Positions 42,572-54,017 of a stretch of DNA of 64,000 nucleotides are shown one piece after another. Each line of letters begins with the position of its first letter. Position 1 is the first letter of the stretch. This DNA is from Akanthomyces muscarius (taxonomy: Eukaryota; Ascomycota; Sordariomycetes; Hypocreales; Cordycipitaceae). The stretch covers positions 744,001-808,000 of the forward strand of contig NC_079242.1 of the NCBI RefSeq assembly GCF_028009165.1, written 5' to 3'. The translations under genes and the position numbers were made by a program. The notes under the pieces were generated by a model. That model did not search any database and was not told the DNA's origin. It saw only the letters and a program-made list of their open reading frames with translations.

Positions 42572-45500
42572 GATGAAGAGCCTAGTTATTATACTGTATT
42601 AAATTGAATTTATCCTATCCTGATGCTTGCTGTCCCTTGCTGTGACGTATTTTCTTATATTCCTATATTCCTTGGAATTCTTGATTTTGATAGTAACTAA
42701 CGTTAACAGCCATTAGCCTTTTTTCCGCCAACTAACGTAGTGCTTGGCCTATTAGCGCGGCTGCGTGGCTTGGGCTAAAAGCCTTGTTTTTTCTCCTCTT
42801 CTTCCGTTGTTGGAGTAAAACAACCATTTACTTGCGCTACTGCTGACTTTTACGTACAGCTAGAGCCTTTTCTCTTGCAATTCCTTTCTGTGCAGAGTCT
42901 GGAACATGCGCTGATTCAAGGAGGTCGTGGGCTGAAGCGGAGCCCGTAACGCATGATCGTAATGACTAGTTAGCTGGACAAGCTTTTTTTCTTCCATTTA
43001 GCCTCGCTTTCCCTTGCCTCTGCACCATGAAGGGCACTGTTCGTTGTTCGGATGTGTGCCTCTTTCTGGGCTAGTCAAGACGCTGCGCAGGCATGCCAGG
43101 CTGCACACGCCCAGCCAGCCCCTCCTCTCGCCCCAGCCTGGATGACAATGGGCTTACTCTGGTCGCTGGCGAGCGTTACACGTGATGGAGCAGTTTTTTC
43201 CTTCCTTTGCGCATTAATCGTAAACTTTTCTCAGTTGCTTGCATTTTCCGTGTTTCCTTTTAGGAGCCCGTGGCAATGGGTTGGCCAATGACGATGCTTC
43301 TGACGACACGACATAGTGCTTGGTAGACTAGCAGTGAATGAAAAGCCACCTCGTGATCAGGAATCGTAGAGGGCACTTCTCTCTAACATTTACCCGGGTT
43401 TCTGGCTCGCGCGCGCTCTCACACCTAGTTACCAGTTCGTTTTAGCAGACTACCACGCCACCCCGCCAAGGTTTACGCTGGCATGGCGCGAGCTATTTAG
43501 CCAATGCAAATGCAAGCCATTAGGGGCGGGGGTTCAACGTTAGCGGGTGCCAAGGGGGGCGTGTGCATCCATCGACATTAAGCTATTGCTTGGCTGCTGT
43601 GGCTTCCTGCGTCTCTCTTGAGGGGCGGCCGCGCGGTGGTTGGCTTGCTTACACGGGGTCACTGCTTCTCAAAAAGGCACCTTGACTGCAATCCTCAATG
43701 CAATTCGACAATACAAAGGCGGAGGAGCGATGCCAGGAACAGACCGTTGTTGAAGGCTTTGCCCGCATTCGAGTTGCAGTCGTCACATGTTGGCTCAGCA
43801 TGCCTGGTCGTAGAGGTCACAGTCGTGCTATAGATCCACAGCAGGCTGTCACTGCATCGTCGTTTATTCTTTTTCTTCCTTTTCGACTCCAACAGTTTGC
43901 CCCATTTTGCAGAGGAGAAGCACCGCTGTGGGCTTCAGCTAGGGCCGCTCATGAACGGCGGGGGGTGCTGAGCCACGCGAGGGCGGGTAACCATTAGCTG
44001 GACGACTATCAATCTGACGGACTTGGACAGTTTACACCGCAACTCGCAAAGGAAACCAAATTCGATTTTCAAAGGTGGTAATCTGACATGGGGGAGAACT
44101 AGTACGGGGACAGGCTGGTATATCGAGCTCGGATGGCACAGACGGATCGCAGACGGGATGCTACCTCGTAGACATTGTTCCGTGTGCTCTTCTGCGGGGG
44201 AGGGTCGCGGCGCGGCGTACAATACGCTCCACGCGCTTTCAACGGGCGGCATGGCAATTGCTCGCGTGGAAAATATAAAGAACTAAAAAAGAAGGCGAAT
44301 ACATGAAACCTTAATTGGACATAATAACACGACGGCAATTGAAAGCAATATTGAAACGGGCGCGTGACCAGCAAAAGGCTCCGTTGTGGCGAGGCGCTCC
44401 GAGTCGGTGCTCCGGGCCTGGCCTCCGGAGGTCTCGGGGGCCCAACACCGGACTTTTCGGCGGTCTTTCTTCTAGCATACGCCGAAGCTTTATCCTTTCG
44501 ATGCATTTTCTAGGCGGGAATGGCTTGCAGGGATATTTATTGGAGATGTTGGTTTTATTGGAGAAGGAAAAAGGGTCTCTCTCCCGTTTCGGGTCGACGC
44601 ACCCGAGCAAGTACCGAGATGAGGCTCCAACGGCAGAAGTGGAGAACTGGAGCCACGTCTCGGGGTGCAAAGACCGACGTGGACCCGAGGAGCCTCTCGG
44701 GGTGAGAATCCCGAGATGCATGAGAGACGCAGAAATCAGACAAAGTTGTTTGAGGCTCGGATACGGCTAAAGATGGAGAACACACGACGTACAACCGCCT
44801 CAGAAGCGCCCACCCAATACTCAATTGGTGGAAAAGTTCCATCTTTTTGGTCACTGCCTGTGACTTGCGAGAGCTTTTTTCCCTTCCGGACGCCGTCTTG
44901 GTATTCTCCGCCGTCTCCTCTTTTCCGCCAGTGTGTTCCCTTTTTCCTGCGTGTCTGGGCATGATGTCACAGTCGCAAAGTCGGCCAGCCCTCGGCTTTT
45001 CCCCTACTCCCAGATGCTCTTCTCTTTTTTTCCCCCTTCCTCGCCCCATCTCTCTCACCTGACTTTGACTGAATTCACCTTTGCGGTTTCGGTGCCATAT
45101 TTTTTTTTTTCGTCTCCTCTTATTTTCACTTTCCTTTCCTTATCCTGCTGCATAGGAACCGTAACCCAGTCGCCATTACACGTGGGGACAAGAAACAGCT
45201 GTCAACACAGCCGCCCTCTCTACTCTTTCGCTGCTGTTCGCCATACAGTTCCCGATAGTTTCGGTGTGGGGTCTCAAGCTTCACAATCTCTACGGACCTC
45301 GCGACTCACTGCTATCTTTGCCATTCGCGGCTATCCCGACTCTGCCCTTCTTTATTAACAAGATACCGCGCTGTTCTTGTTCTTGGTTCCCTTCATCCAT
45401 CTTTGATACCCGCAAGCCACATTCAACGCCCTGCAACCGAATCTACTTTGCTCCCGACTCTAGAGCAGTTCCGAAACTATACTCGGATACTTGACACCCC

Positions 45501-45746
45501 AGCAGATCCATATTATTAGCATCCAAAAGCAGCCGGTACCCGGATCGCGTCTGCCGAAGCTTGTGACTGCATAACTCTGCAATACCGACCTGGGTTACTC
45601 CTTTTCCCTCCTCCCATACATCGGGATTTATTGTTTGAGAGGAAATAAGCCTGCGATAGCTTTCACTCAGACTCGACTGAGCTTGGCTTTACTCACCCGA
45701 GAAGCCTCATCCATAGCTCCACCCCACAACCGCCACCTCTCACACA
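42572..45746. other. Intergenic region and long leader upstream of GUT2
   Basis: A 3.2-kb region with no supported gene. Short overlapping frames on both strands at 44300-44770 have no domain signal. From about 44880 to 45740 the sequence is C/T-rich with few G residues, as in the promoters and leaders of strongly expressed fungal genes. Confidence 0.45.
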
Positions 45747-47783
45747 ATGTCTCGAGCTTTCTCGAGTCTGCGCAAGCCTTTAATAGGCTTCGCGGCCGTG
45801 GCCACCGCCGGCTCCGTCGTCTACGCCTCCCGCCGACAGAACAAGCACTCCTTTGACACGCCACTCGTCTCGCTGCAGCGCGACGCCAACGGTCGCATCG
45901 TGCCGCCCACCTTTCCCAAGACCAAGAGCCGCGCCGACAACCTCGCGGAGCTCCGCCGCCACGCCCAGCAGGACGGCAAGGAGGAGTATGATCTGCTCAT
46001 CATCGGCGGCGGCGCCACCGGCACCGGCATCGCCCTCGACGCCGTGACCCGCGGCCTCAAGGTCGCGCTGGTCGAGCGCGACGACTTCTCGGCCGGCACC
46101 AGCTCCAAGAGCACCAAGCTCGTGCACGGCGGCGTGCGCTACCTGGAAAAGGCCGTCTGGAACCTCGACTACGCGCAGCTGCAGCTCGTCATGGAGGCCC
46201 TCCACGAGCGCCGCACGTTCCTCGACATTGCCCCTCACCTGTCGCACTCGCTGCCCATCCTGCTGCCCCTCGAGCACTGGTGGCAGGCGCCGTACATGTG
46301 GATGGGCACCAAGACGTACGACCTGCTCGCCGGCGACCAGGGGCTCGAGAGCTCCTACTACATGAGCCGCGCCAAGGCCCTCGCCCAGCTGCCCATGCTG
46401 AACCCGGACAAGCTGGTCGGCGCGCTCGTCTACTACGACGGCCAGCACAACGACTCGCGCATGAACGTCGCCCTCGCCATGACGGCGTCCCTCTACGGCG
46501 CCACCATGCTCAACCACGTCGAGGTCACCGGTTTGCAAAAGGACGCCAACGGCAAGATCTGCGGCGCCACGGTCCGCGACGTTCTGGCCCAGGCCGACCC
46601 CGACGCGGGCCTCGACGGCGAGCCCTTCACTGTCCGCGCCAAGGGCGTCATCAACGCGACTGGTCCGTTTGCCGATGCGATTGAGCGCATGGACGACCCC
46701 TCGCGCAAGGCCATGATTGCTCCCGCTTCCGGTGCGCACATTATTCTCCCTGGCAACCTGTGCCCCAACGGCATGGGCATGCTGGACGCGGCCACCTCGG
46801 ACGGCCGCGTCGTCTTTGTTCTTCCCTGGCAAAACTACACCCTCGCCGGCACCACCGACAACGCCTGCGACATTGAGCGCCAGCCCGTGGCCCGCGAGCA
46901 GGATGTCGACTTCATCCTCGGCGAGGTCAGCAAGCTCCTCAAGCCCGAATCCGTACTCACCCGCGCCGACGTCCTCGCCACCTGGTCCGGCATCCGCCCG
47001 CTCGTCAAGGACCCCAACGCCAAGAACACCGAGTCCCTGGTCCGCAGCCATCTCGTCACCGTGTCGCCCTCGAAGCTGCTGACCTGCGCCGGCGGCAAGT
47101 GGACCACCTACCGCCAGATGGCCGAGGACGCCGTCGACGAGGCCATCAAGACGTTTGACCTGAAGCCCCGCGCCGAGACTCTCGCCGGCATCTCCGGCGC
47201 CGCCGACTTCCCGGCCATCAAGAGCACCGGCGCCTGCGTCACCCGCAAGGTCGTCCTCGCCGGCTCGCACGGCTACTCGACGCGCCTGCCCTCGGAGCTC
47301 ATCGAGAGCCAGTCCGTCGACGCCGATGTCGCGCACCACCTGGCCACCAACTACGGCGACCGCGCCTGGGAGCTGCTCTCGACGACGCCCGCGGGCGCCG
47401 CCCGCCTGCTGCCCTCGCACCCCTTCACCGACGCCGAGGTGCGCTACGGCGTCCGCGCCGAGGCCGCGTGCACCGCGGCCGACCTGATTGCGCGCCGCAC
47501 GCGCCTCGCCTTCCTCGACGTCGACAGCGCCCTCCTCGCCCTGCCCCGGGTGATTGAGATCATGGCCCAGGAGCTCAGCTGGAGCGCCGCCCGGCAGACG
47601 AGGGAGTGGAGCGAGACGGTCAAGTTCCTCGAGTCCATGGGCCTGTCGCACGACCAGCTGCGCGTCAGCCGCGAGGACGTGGTCCGCGGCGAGGACAAGG
47701 CGCTGACGCCCAAGCAAAAGGCGCTGGCGATGGGTGGCAAGCTCAACTTTGGCGTCGGCCAGAGAGAAACGAGCGGACAGTAG
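45747..47783 (+). CDS. GUT2: Mitochondrial FAD-dependent glycerol-3-phosphate dehydrogenase
   Basis: An intronless gene of 678 residues. The enzyme oxidises glycerol-3-phosphate to dihydroxyacetone phosphate and passes electrons to ubiquinone at the inner mitochondrial membrane. The N-terminus (MSRAFSSLRKPLIGFAAVAT) is a basic targeting sequence followed by a short hydrophobic stretch. The FAD-binding motif IIGGGATGTG lies at about 85-94, followed by RDDFSAGTSSKSTKLVHGGVRYLEKA, a hallmark of GlpD/Gut2. SGIRPLVKDP and GGKWTTYRQMAEDAVD occur further on, and the GlpA-like C-terminal domain ends the protein. No EF-hands are seen, unlike animal enzymes. Codon use is extremely GC3-biased, which produces a spurious 691-codon frame on the opposite strand and suggests high expression. 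Confidence 0.97.
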   Translation: MSRAFSSLRKPLIGFAAVATAGSVVYASRRQNKHSFDTPLVSLQRDANGRIVPPTFPKTKSRADNLAELRRHAQQDGKEEYDLLIIGGGATGTGIALDAVTRGLKVALVERDDFSAGTSSKSTKLVHGGVRYLEKAVWNLDYAQLQLVMEALHERRTFLDIAPHLSHSLPILLPLEHWWQAPYMWMGTKTYDLLAGDQGLESSYYMSRAKALAQLPMLNPDKLVGALVYYDGQHNDSRMNVALAMTASLYGATMLNHVEVTGLQKDANGKICGATVRDVLAQADPDAGLDGEPFTVRAKGVINATGPFADAIERMDDPSRKAMIAPASGAHIILPGNLCPNGMGMLDAATSDGRVVFVLPWQNYTLAGTTDNACDIERQPVAREQDVDFILGEVSKLLKPESVLTRADVLATWSGIRPLVKDPNAKNTESLVRSHLVTVSPSKLLTCAGGKWTTYRQMAEDAVDEAIKTFDLKPRAETLAGISGAADFPAIKSTGACVTRKVVLAGSHGYSTRLPSELIESQSVDADVAHHLATNYGDRAWELLSTTPAGAARLLPSHPFTDAEVRYGVRAEAACTAADLIARRTRLAFLDVDSALLALPRVIEIMAQELSWSAARQTREWSETVKFLESMGLSHDQLRVSREDVVRGEDKALTPKQKALAMGGKLNFGVGQRETSGQ

Positions 47784-49931
47784 AGGGTTTTTTTTGGGGG
47801 GGGGGGATGATGGGCGTGCAGTGTGCCAGCAAGATGGGGTTGCATTGCATGACATGACTTGTGCAGCTGCGCCGCGTCCCTGGAGAGAGGGAAAACATTC
47901 AAGCCTCTTTCGTATTGTGTTTTAATATCGTGTCTGGGTCGGGCGTTTTCTGTTGTGCAACTGCTCTTTTTACCTGTTCCATTTTGGGTCACAACCATTT
48001 TCTTTTTACATTAGTCGTGACGATTTGAGCTCGGCGGCTCGACGCTCACAATAGACGCTTTTACTATTACCATCATCATAGCCATCGCATAAATACAAGA
48101 CATTAAAACTCAACAACTTCGTCCCTTCCTGGCTTGTACATGTATACATTAAAACTCAACAACTTTGTCCCTTCCTGGCTCGTACATATATACATTAAAA
48201 CTCAACAGCTTCCTCGCCCTCTGGATAGTGCATATACATTACGCTCGGCAGCGTCTCCCCCCCCCCTGAGTTGTGCATACATGGCGGCCTGAAACCATGC
48301 AGCCACGTAGCTTGGCTTGGCTATTCCGGTCATAGGTCAGCGGTTCACCAATGAACTGCTGAACTGCTTCAAGAGCTGCATCCGCCGTCACCTTTTTCGG
48401 GACCCGACCGGCTGGTGTAACCCCGTACCGTTCCTTTGCAGAGACGTCAGCGGGCGGGTGACGGGATTACATGGCCGTTTGCCTCCCTTGCATCAGCCAC
48501 GCTCGCTTCAAGGCGGCCCATCTACTTTGGCATCCCCGCTTGGGATGTTCGTCCCGTCCCTCCCCGTGCCTGATGGATGCCTGGTGGAGGGGAGAGAGAT
48601 GGGCAAAGGGCGAGGCTCAAGGACGCGCGCGTGACGGCATATCCAAGCATCCAGATTCGTCATATGTCAAAAGTTCGTGGCACCCTGGAACTGCGGCCCC
48701 AAGGAGCGGCCCGCAGTGGTCATCCCATCCGAAGTGATAGGTGCTGGGCATGGCCACTTGGCGGCCGTTGGCTGGGCCAGCCGGGGTACGGAGGGGGACC
48801 CAGGGTTGGTGGTGGAAAAGCCAAAAGCTCCGTAATCACGTTGTTACGTCGAGGATCGAGTCAATGATCATGATCCCGTAGCTGGCGGAAAGGCGCTAAC
48901 TGGTTAGTATTATGTGACAGTTATGCAGCGACGCCTGACAGCCCAAGGCCCAAAGGGCCATGAAGGCTCGCCGGGCCAATCGGGACAGCGCCGGAAGAAA
49001 TAGTCGTTTACTCAGGCCCTCCTGGTGAGGCGAAGCTTACTGGCTGAGAGCAGCCCACGAAGATTCTAGCTTGTCATGTTGTGTATTTTTCTGTCCCGAG
49101 GCGGGCGCATGTTGGGCATCGGTTGTTAGAGTGCGTGCGTGCGTGCATTTCTGCCATGGAGGCCGAGGTGGCCCGTCAGCTGGATTTTCTCGGTATCCCT
49201 TGTGCAACCTAAGGAGTACAATTTGTATATATTTAATTGTGACCGGAGCACTATTTCAGAATTTTCTTACATTTCCCCCTTTTCTGTCTATTTTTTCTCA
49301 CACAAGTACCAAGCCGTTTGTTTGCCCTTTTGGCGGTCTGTCGATACCGCCCCAGATCCATCCCGCCTTCTTCAGCGCTCCTCCCAGCCGGATACAGTGG
49401 GTAATCCAGTGGAGCTACAGTGGGCAGCAGGCCTGTATGTTAGGGATCAGAGCAAGCGGAAAGAGCCCCCGAAGCAACGAGACCCAGCCAAAAAGGCCTC
49501 TGCGCTCTGAATAGCCTGGATCGTCTTATTCACCGACACTTGGCTAACAGGTCGTCTGCTGAAATAGGTGCGTTTCGGTTAGAGGAGCGAGAAGGTGGAA
49601 GCGGGACCCGCCATTTCCCGCCTGATCTAAACCCAGCTGGCCGCTGTTGGCAGTCCCTTTCCAGCACCCTTTGTGGGCGACATTCAGCTGCCCTTGCTCT
49701 TTTCAGCGGTCTCGATCACCCTGAAAGCCCCCCAACCCCCAGCCTCCTCCAATCCCAGGCCGTCGACCAGGTGCGCAGCGGCTTCACGGACTGCGACGTA
49801 CGACGGCCTCCTGTCACAGATTCCGACATAAGCTGCCGGCGTCGTCTTCTTCTTCTCCAACAAGCAAACCATCCTGTATCACCAGCTGCGAGCACACTTT
49901 CTCATCCACTCCGCCCTCGGGCTCGCCCACC
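47784..49931. other. Intergenic region downstream of GUT2
   Basis: A 2.1-kb region with no supported gene. It begins with adjacent T8 and G11 runs at about 47788-47807, contains the tandem repeat listed separately and a GTGC microsatellite near 49130-49146. Confidence 0.5.
48100..48240. repeat. Three tandem copies of a ~46-bp repeat
   Basis: The unit begins with ACATTAAAACTCAACA and contains CCCTTCCTGGCT. Copies one and two are nearly identical. Copy three diverges after the first ~20 bp but ends again with CATATACATTA. It lies about 320-460 bp beyond the GUT2 stop. Boundaries are approximate. Confidence 0.7.
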
Positions 49932-51858
49932 ATGGAGCAGACGGTCACCATTGTCAACAACTCGGGCAAGATTATCAGCACTGTAAGCGCGCGCCATCCT
50001 TCCCGTCTCGCTCTCTTCTTAGATCCCCCGCACCTCTCTGCCATTTCGTTAGCCCCGCCACACCGTACAGCTCATTTCAGATCAGGCCCTTCGCGATCGA
50101 CATGCCAGAATAGTAGCTAACGTGCGATTTTTCTCGCATCTTTCTCTGTAGGGAAAGCAATTATTCTCGATATTCAAAGAAGCGAAGGCTCATTACAGCG
50201 AAAAGAAGGAGAGTGTCAAAGCTGAACGCGCACTCCTCCGCTCAAACACATTCGACGAGACCAGAAGTAGCCAGCGCGCGGCTTCGGTCCGAGACGACGA
50301 TGTCGACTTTCGCCCTCGCACGCTGAGCCGTGCTCATACCATGTACTATGCGGAAGACGACCAGTATACCCTACAAGACCAGCCCAGACGTCGTTCTTAT
50401 GATACTGCCAGCGTAGCAAGCTCCCGTCGCAGTCACCGCTCAAAGGTTTCTCACTCTCAGGTCTCTCGCCACCATGGCGGCAGCTTCAGAGAGCGCAGCA
50501 CGCGTGCACCCTCTGAGGTTTCGGAGGCGCTCTCAGAGTTGACGGAAGACAACCTGAAAACACACAGCGAGGCGGCCAGGACCCGAACGTCCAGACCTCC
50601 GACGACCTTGTCCAGATATCGCAGCCCCTACGCCGAGACGGTCCCAATGGGTCAGTCAAATATGGATCTCACCGTAGTGGAGCGCAGCGCCTACTACCCT
50701 GGCGAGGAAAGCGTCTACTACCCTGCCAATACGAGGCAGACGGCCATGATTCCCAGATCGAGATCGGAATCACAGCTTGGGCCCCTCGTCCCGCAGTATG
50801 GGGCCCTCATCCCGCAACCCAAGAAGAAGAAAATCGATATGAACCTGGCCTATGGCAATATCCCACCCGACCTGGCCGAGAGGACCGACCTCGCCGATAC
50901 AGACCAAGGTGAAGCGACTGCGCTGGTCCGTAGGGTGGAGGGGTTACTTGATGAAGCAAATTGCCTTCAACACTCCGCCAAGGCAATGATCAAGCATCTC
51001 CAAGAGAAGCCCGAGGCTGCTGCAGCTGTTGCTCTGACTCTGAGTGAGCTGTCTGCCGTTGCGTCCAAAATGTCCCCTGCCATTCTTGGACTGTTGAAAG
51101 GCGGATCGCCTGCCGTCTTTGCTCTCTTGGCCTCGCCCCAGTTTCTCATTGCCTCTGGCCTCGCCGCTGGCGTGACTGTGGTCATGTTTGGCGGCTGGAA
51201 GATTGTCAAGAAAGTGCAGCAAGAACGCGCCCTGCAAGCTGCGGCCCTTGCGCGTCAGCAGCTTCCCCCGGCGCCCGATGCTCCCATGGACAGACCTCCA
51301 CTGCAGCGTGCGCATACATATGCCGACAGCTACGACGAGGCTCTCGTACTGGATGACGATCTCAGCACCATCGAGTCCTGGCGGCGAGGCATCGAGCCGC
51401 TCGGCGACGGAGAGAGCGCCGACCTTGAGCTCATCACCCCCGAGGCCGACCGTGCCACTCGCGCCGACGAGCGCGAGCGCTACGAGGACCAGCGCGACTT
51501 TGACGACGCCCGCTCGCATCGCAGCAGCCGCACACACCGCACCAGCAAGACGAGCAAGACGAGCAAGACGAGCAAGACACACAAGACACACAAGACGCAT
51601 CACTCGTCGAGTAAGCGGGGCGACGACGATGACCGCAAGAGCAGCAAGGGCTCGTCCCGGGACGGGTCCTCGAGCAAAAGCAAGTCGCGCTCGGACGTCA
51701 AGCTTCTGGAAGACGGCCGCAGCAGCCGCCACCGCAGCCGCGACGACCTCGACTTGCCCGTCCGTTCCAAGGCGCAGCGTCAAGAGAGCGATCTCTTCAA
51801 GAGCTTGTTCAAGAGAAAGAACAAGGATGCCAGCCGTAGCCAGCTGGTCGTTGCGTAA
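49932..51858 (+). CDS. Conserved-looking fungal protein of unknown function with hydrophobic segment
   Basis: Two exons, 49932-49982 and 50152-51858, give 585 residues; the 169-nt intron follows a 17-residue first exon (MEQTVTIVNNSGKIIST). I do not recognise a named family. Residues 18-270 are basic, Ser/Arg- and Tyr-rich and probably disordered. Residues about 280-335 are helical (LVRRVEGLLDEANCLQ, MIKHLQEKPEAAAAVALTLSEL). A hydrophobic Gly/Ala segment at about 337-369 could be a membrane helix or hairpin. The tail is highly charged and low in complexity, with KTS and KTH tripeptide repeats at about 481-500. The overall look is of a membrane-anchored or membrane-associated scaffold. No catalytic motif is visible. 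Confidence 0.7.
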
Positions 51859-54017
51859 AGTTATTTCTGGAGTGTATATGATAATGATGTGCTTTGTTTT
51901 GGTTCTCCCGACCCCATTTTGGTTTCCCATCTCTTCCCATTCATGATGCCCATTGACGACAATGATGGCTCGACAACAACAACAACAACAACAACACGAT
52001 AATGACCACCTCTTACCAGCCGATTGATGCTTTTAGTTTTTCTCCCTGGATGCATAAAGACCAACGTTACTTGTTTAGCATCCCCCATTCTATCTCTTTC
52101 AAACTGCGGTCGCGGGTTTCGTACTATGCATTCTTATTTCCGCGGCTTGATACATACTGTACATTCTTTTTCTCTATAGCATGAACGTATATAGAACCTA
52201 TAAACAAGGATTTTCTTCTCGGCTTCTTTTCCTCGTGCTGGCCGCGTTGCTATCCGGGTTAGTTTTGTGGTGTACTGATTTATTTCTTTTCCAGGTTGGG
52301 GTGGTGGACTGATTGTATCCTCAATTTTCTTGTAGGAGCAGTCATCCTCCCGCAATGCTACACATTAGTACAGTGCGACGTCACCTTTCCTGGCCGGAGC
52401 TTGTGGTCTGGTAGCCTTTTTCCCTCTCCGACAGACGATGGAGGTCTTGGTACCGAGGACTCAATAAAGACCGGCTAAATCATTCAAAAACGCCCGATGT
52501 CCCTTATTCTGGCCCGAGAGTGTCTTGTTCCTCTCTTTCCAAGCATTGTGACGCCGACAAACGGACTTGTGTTATATACAAGCTGTAGCAGCTTGTTGCC
52601 AGGCAATGGATGCCTACTTAGTGCCTGTAGTGAGATGAAAAACAACAACTTCATCTTTCCTCTTTCACTTGAATCGTTTCAGCTTCCATGCTTGATTAGC
52701 TGTAGGCATAGTATGATTTTGTATGGATGTGCATGCTGTTTTGTTCCCCGATAATGCCCTGGCACTGATCGCCGGAGATGGGGACACGGAGCTAGCCGTG
52801 GCAGGGGCAAGATCTACGGCGAGGTTTAGCGGGCGATTCTTGGCTGGAGGAGACGATTTTATTTCATTGACGTCTTGACGGTATCTTGTCTGTTTTGCTC
52901 TCACTTTCGTCTTGCGCGTTTTGCCTCTTGTGGGGCTTTTATTTTTCCTTTTTTTGTATTTTTTTTTTCTATTCAGACTAGACCAACGGTCATCGGCCTT
53001 GGCCCTCATGTACTGCTTCTAGACCGCTAGAAGCGCACTGCAAGGCGCATAGGTACTTATTTAGCGGGACTCGCTGCTGGCATGCAGGCGCTCCGTCAAT
53101 CTATGACAGGTGCCTGCAGCAACCCGACTGGGGGGCAACGGCAGCTGGGACAAGGGAGAGCCTGGACTCCGATGAGCGAGATGGATGACGAGCCAGACAG
53201 TTAAAAGCTTTGACGTGCCCTTGGACGTTGTCGTTTCAATTCCCATTTTCATCTCTACGAATGAGCCGCAACATCGTGTACAATTGTTTGTTTTTAGTGT
53301 CACGATCAAGCCACTACTGTAGGTACCGAACCTGCGGCACGCGACACCTGCATTGGCGATTGATTGGGCCTCCCTCACTGATCAACCCCCCCTCAGCCCT
53401 CCTTTCCCACTTCGCCCCCGCTGGCCGGGCCTTCTTGTCCCTTGCGACAGCTCCGCCTTCAGGAGAGCTTCACTTTTCCTCTTGCTCTCTGCATATGCTC
53501 CAGACCTTGCTGCTGACCGGCCGATCCAGCAACATAAAGGTTTCATTCCCCTAATTCCGTCTTCTTATCCGTTTCTTCATCTTTTTTTGCGTGTCTTATT
53601 TCCATTTGAGCCTTGCCCGAATTAGCTCTCGACGCTTGGATCGCGATTCCACTCCTTTTTTTTTTTGGCCATATTTTTTCCCCTGCTTTTATTAGCCGGC
53701 CGACTGCAACCGCACTTGAAGAGCTTCTCTTTTTCTTCTTCTATTGGCCGCTCACTTTATACTTCCAATACCGCTACGACTATTCGACACATACTTCCAA
53801 CCAATTTTTCCCTCGAGCGATCGAATTGCCAGCTTGGACAAACAAGCCGCACTACGGCCGACAGCTGCTACGCAAGAGTCGCACCGACACGGCGACTCGC
53901 ACACCTTCACTGCTGGAGCCATCACGTCATTAACCTCCCGCAACAAATATTGGGACTTTTCCGACCTGATAACTCCCGACTACATCAGTTCTGCTGCGTT
54001 GTCAAGGAGTCGCCAAC
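51859..54017. other. Intergenic region upstream of nucleotide-sugar transporter
   Basis: A 2.2-kb region with no supported gene. It contains a (CAA)n run at about 51973-51996. From about 53370 to 54000 it is a C/T-rich promoter and leader for the transporter gene. Confidence 0.45.
51973..51996. repeat. (CAA)n microsatellite
   Basis: About eight tandem copies of a CAA trinucleotide in the 3' flank of the unknown-protein gene. Confidence 0.85.

Noticed and set aside
45780..47855. 691-codon open frame on the minus strand
   Set aside because: It is antisense to GUT2, whose motifs are unambiguous. The composition is Val/Gly/Ala/Arg-rich as expected of a shadow frame.
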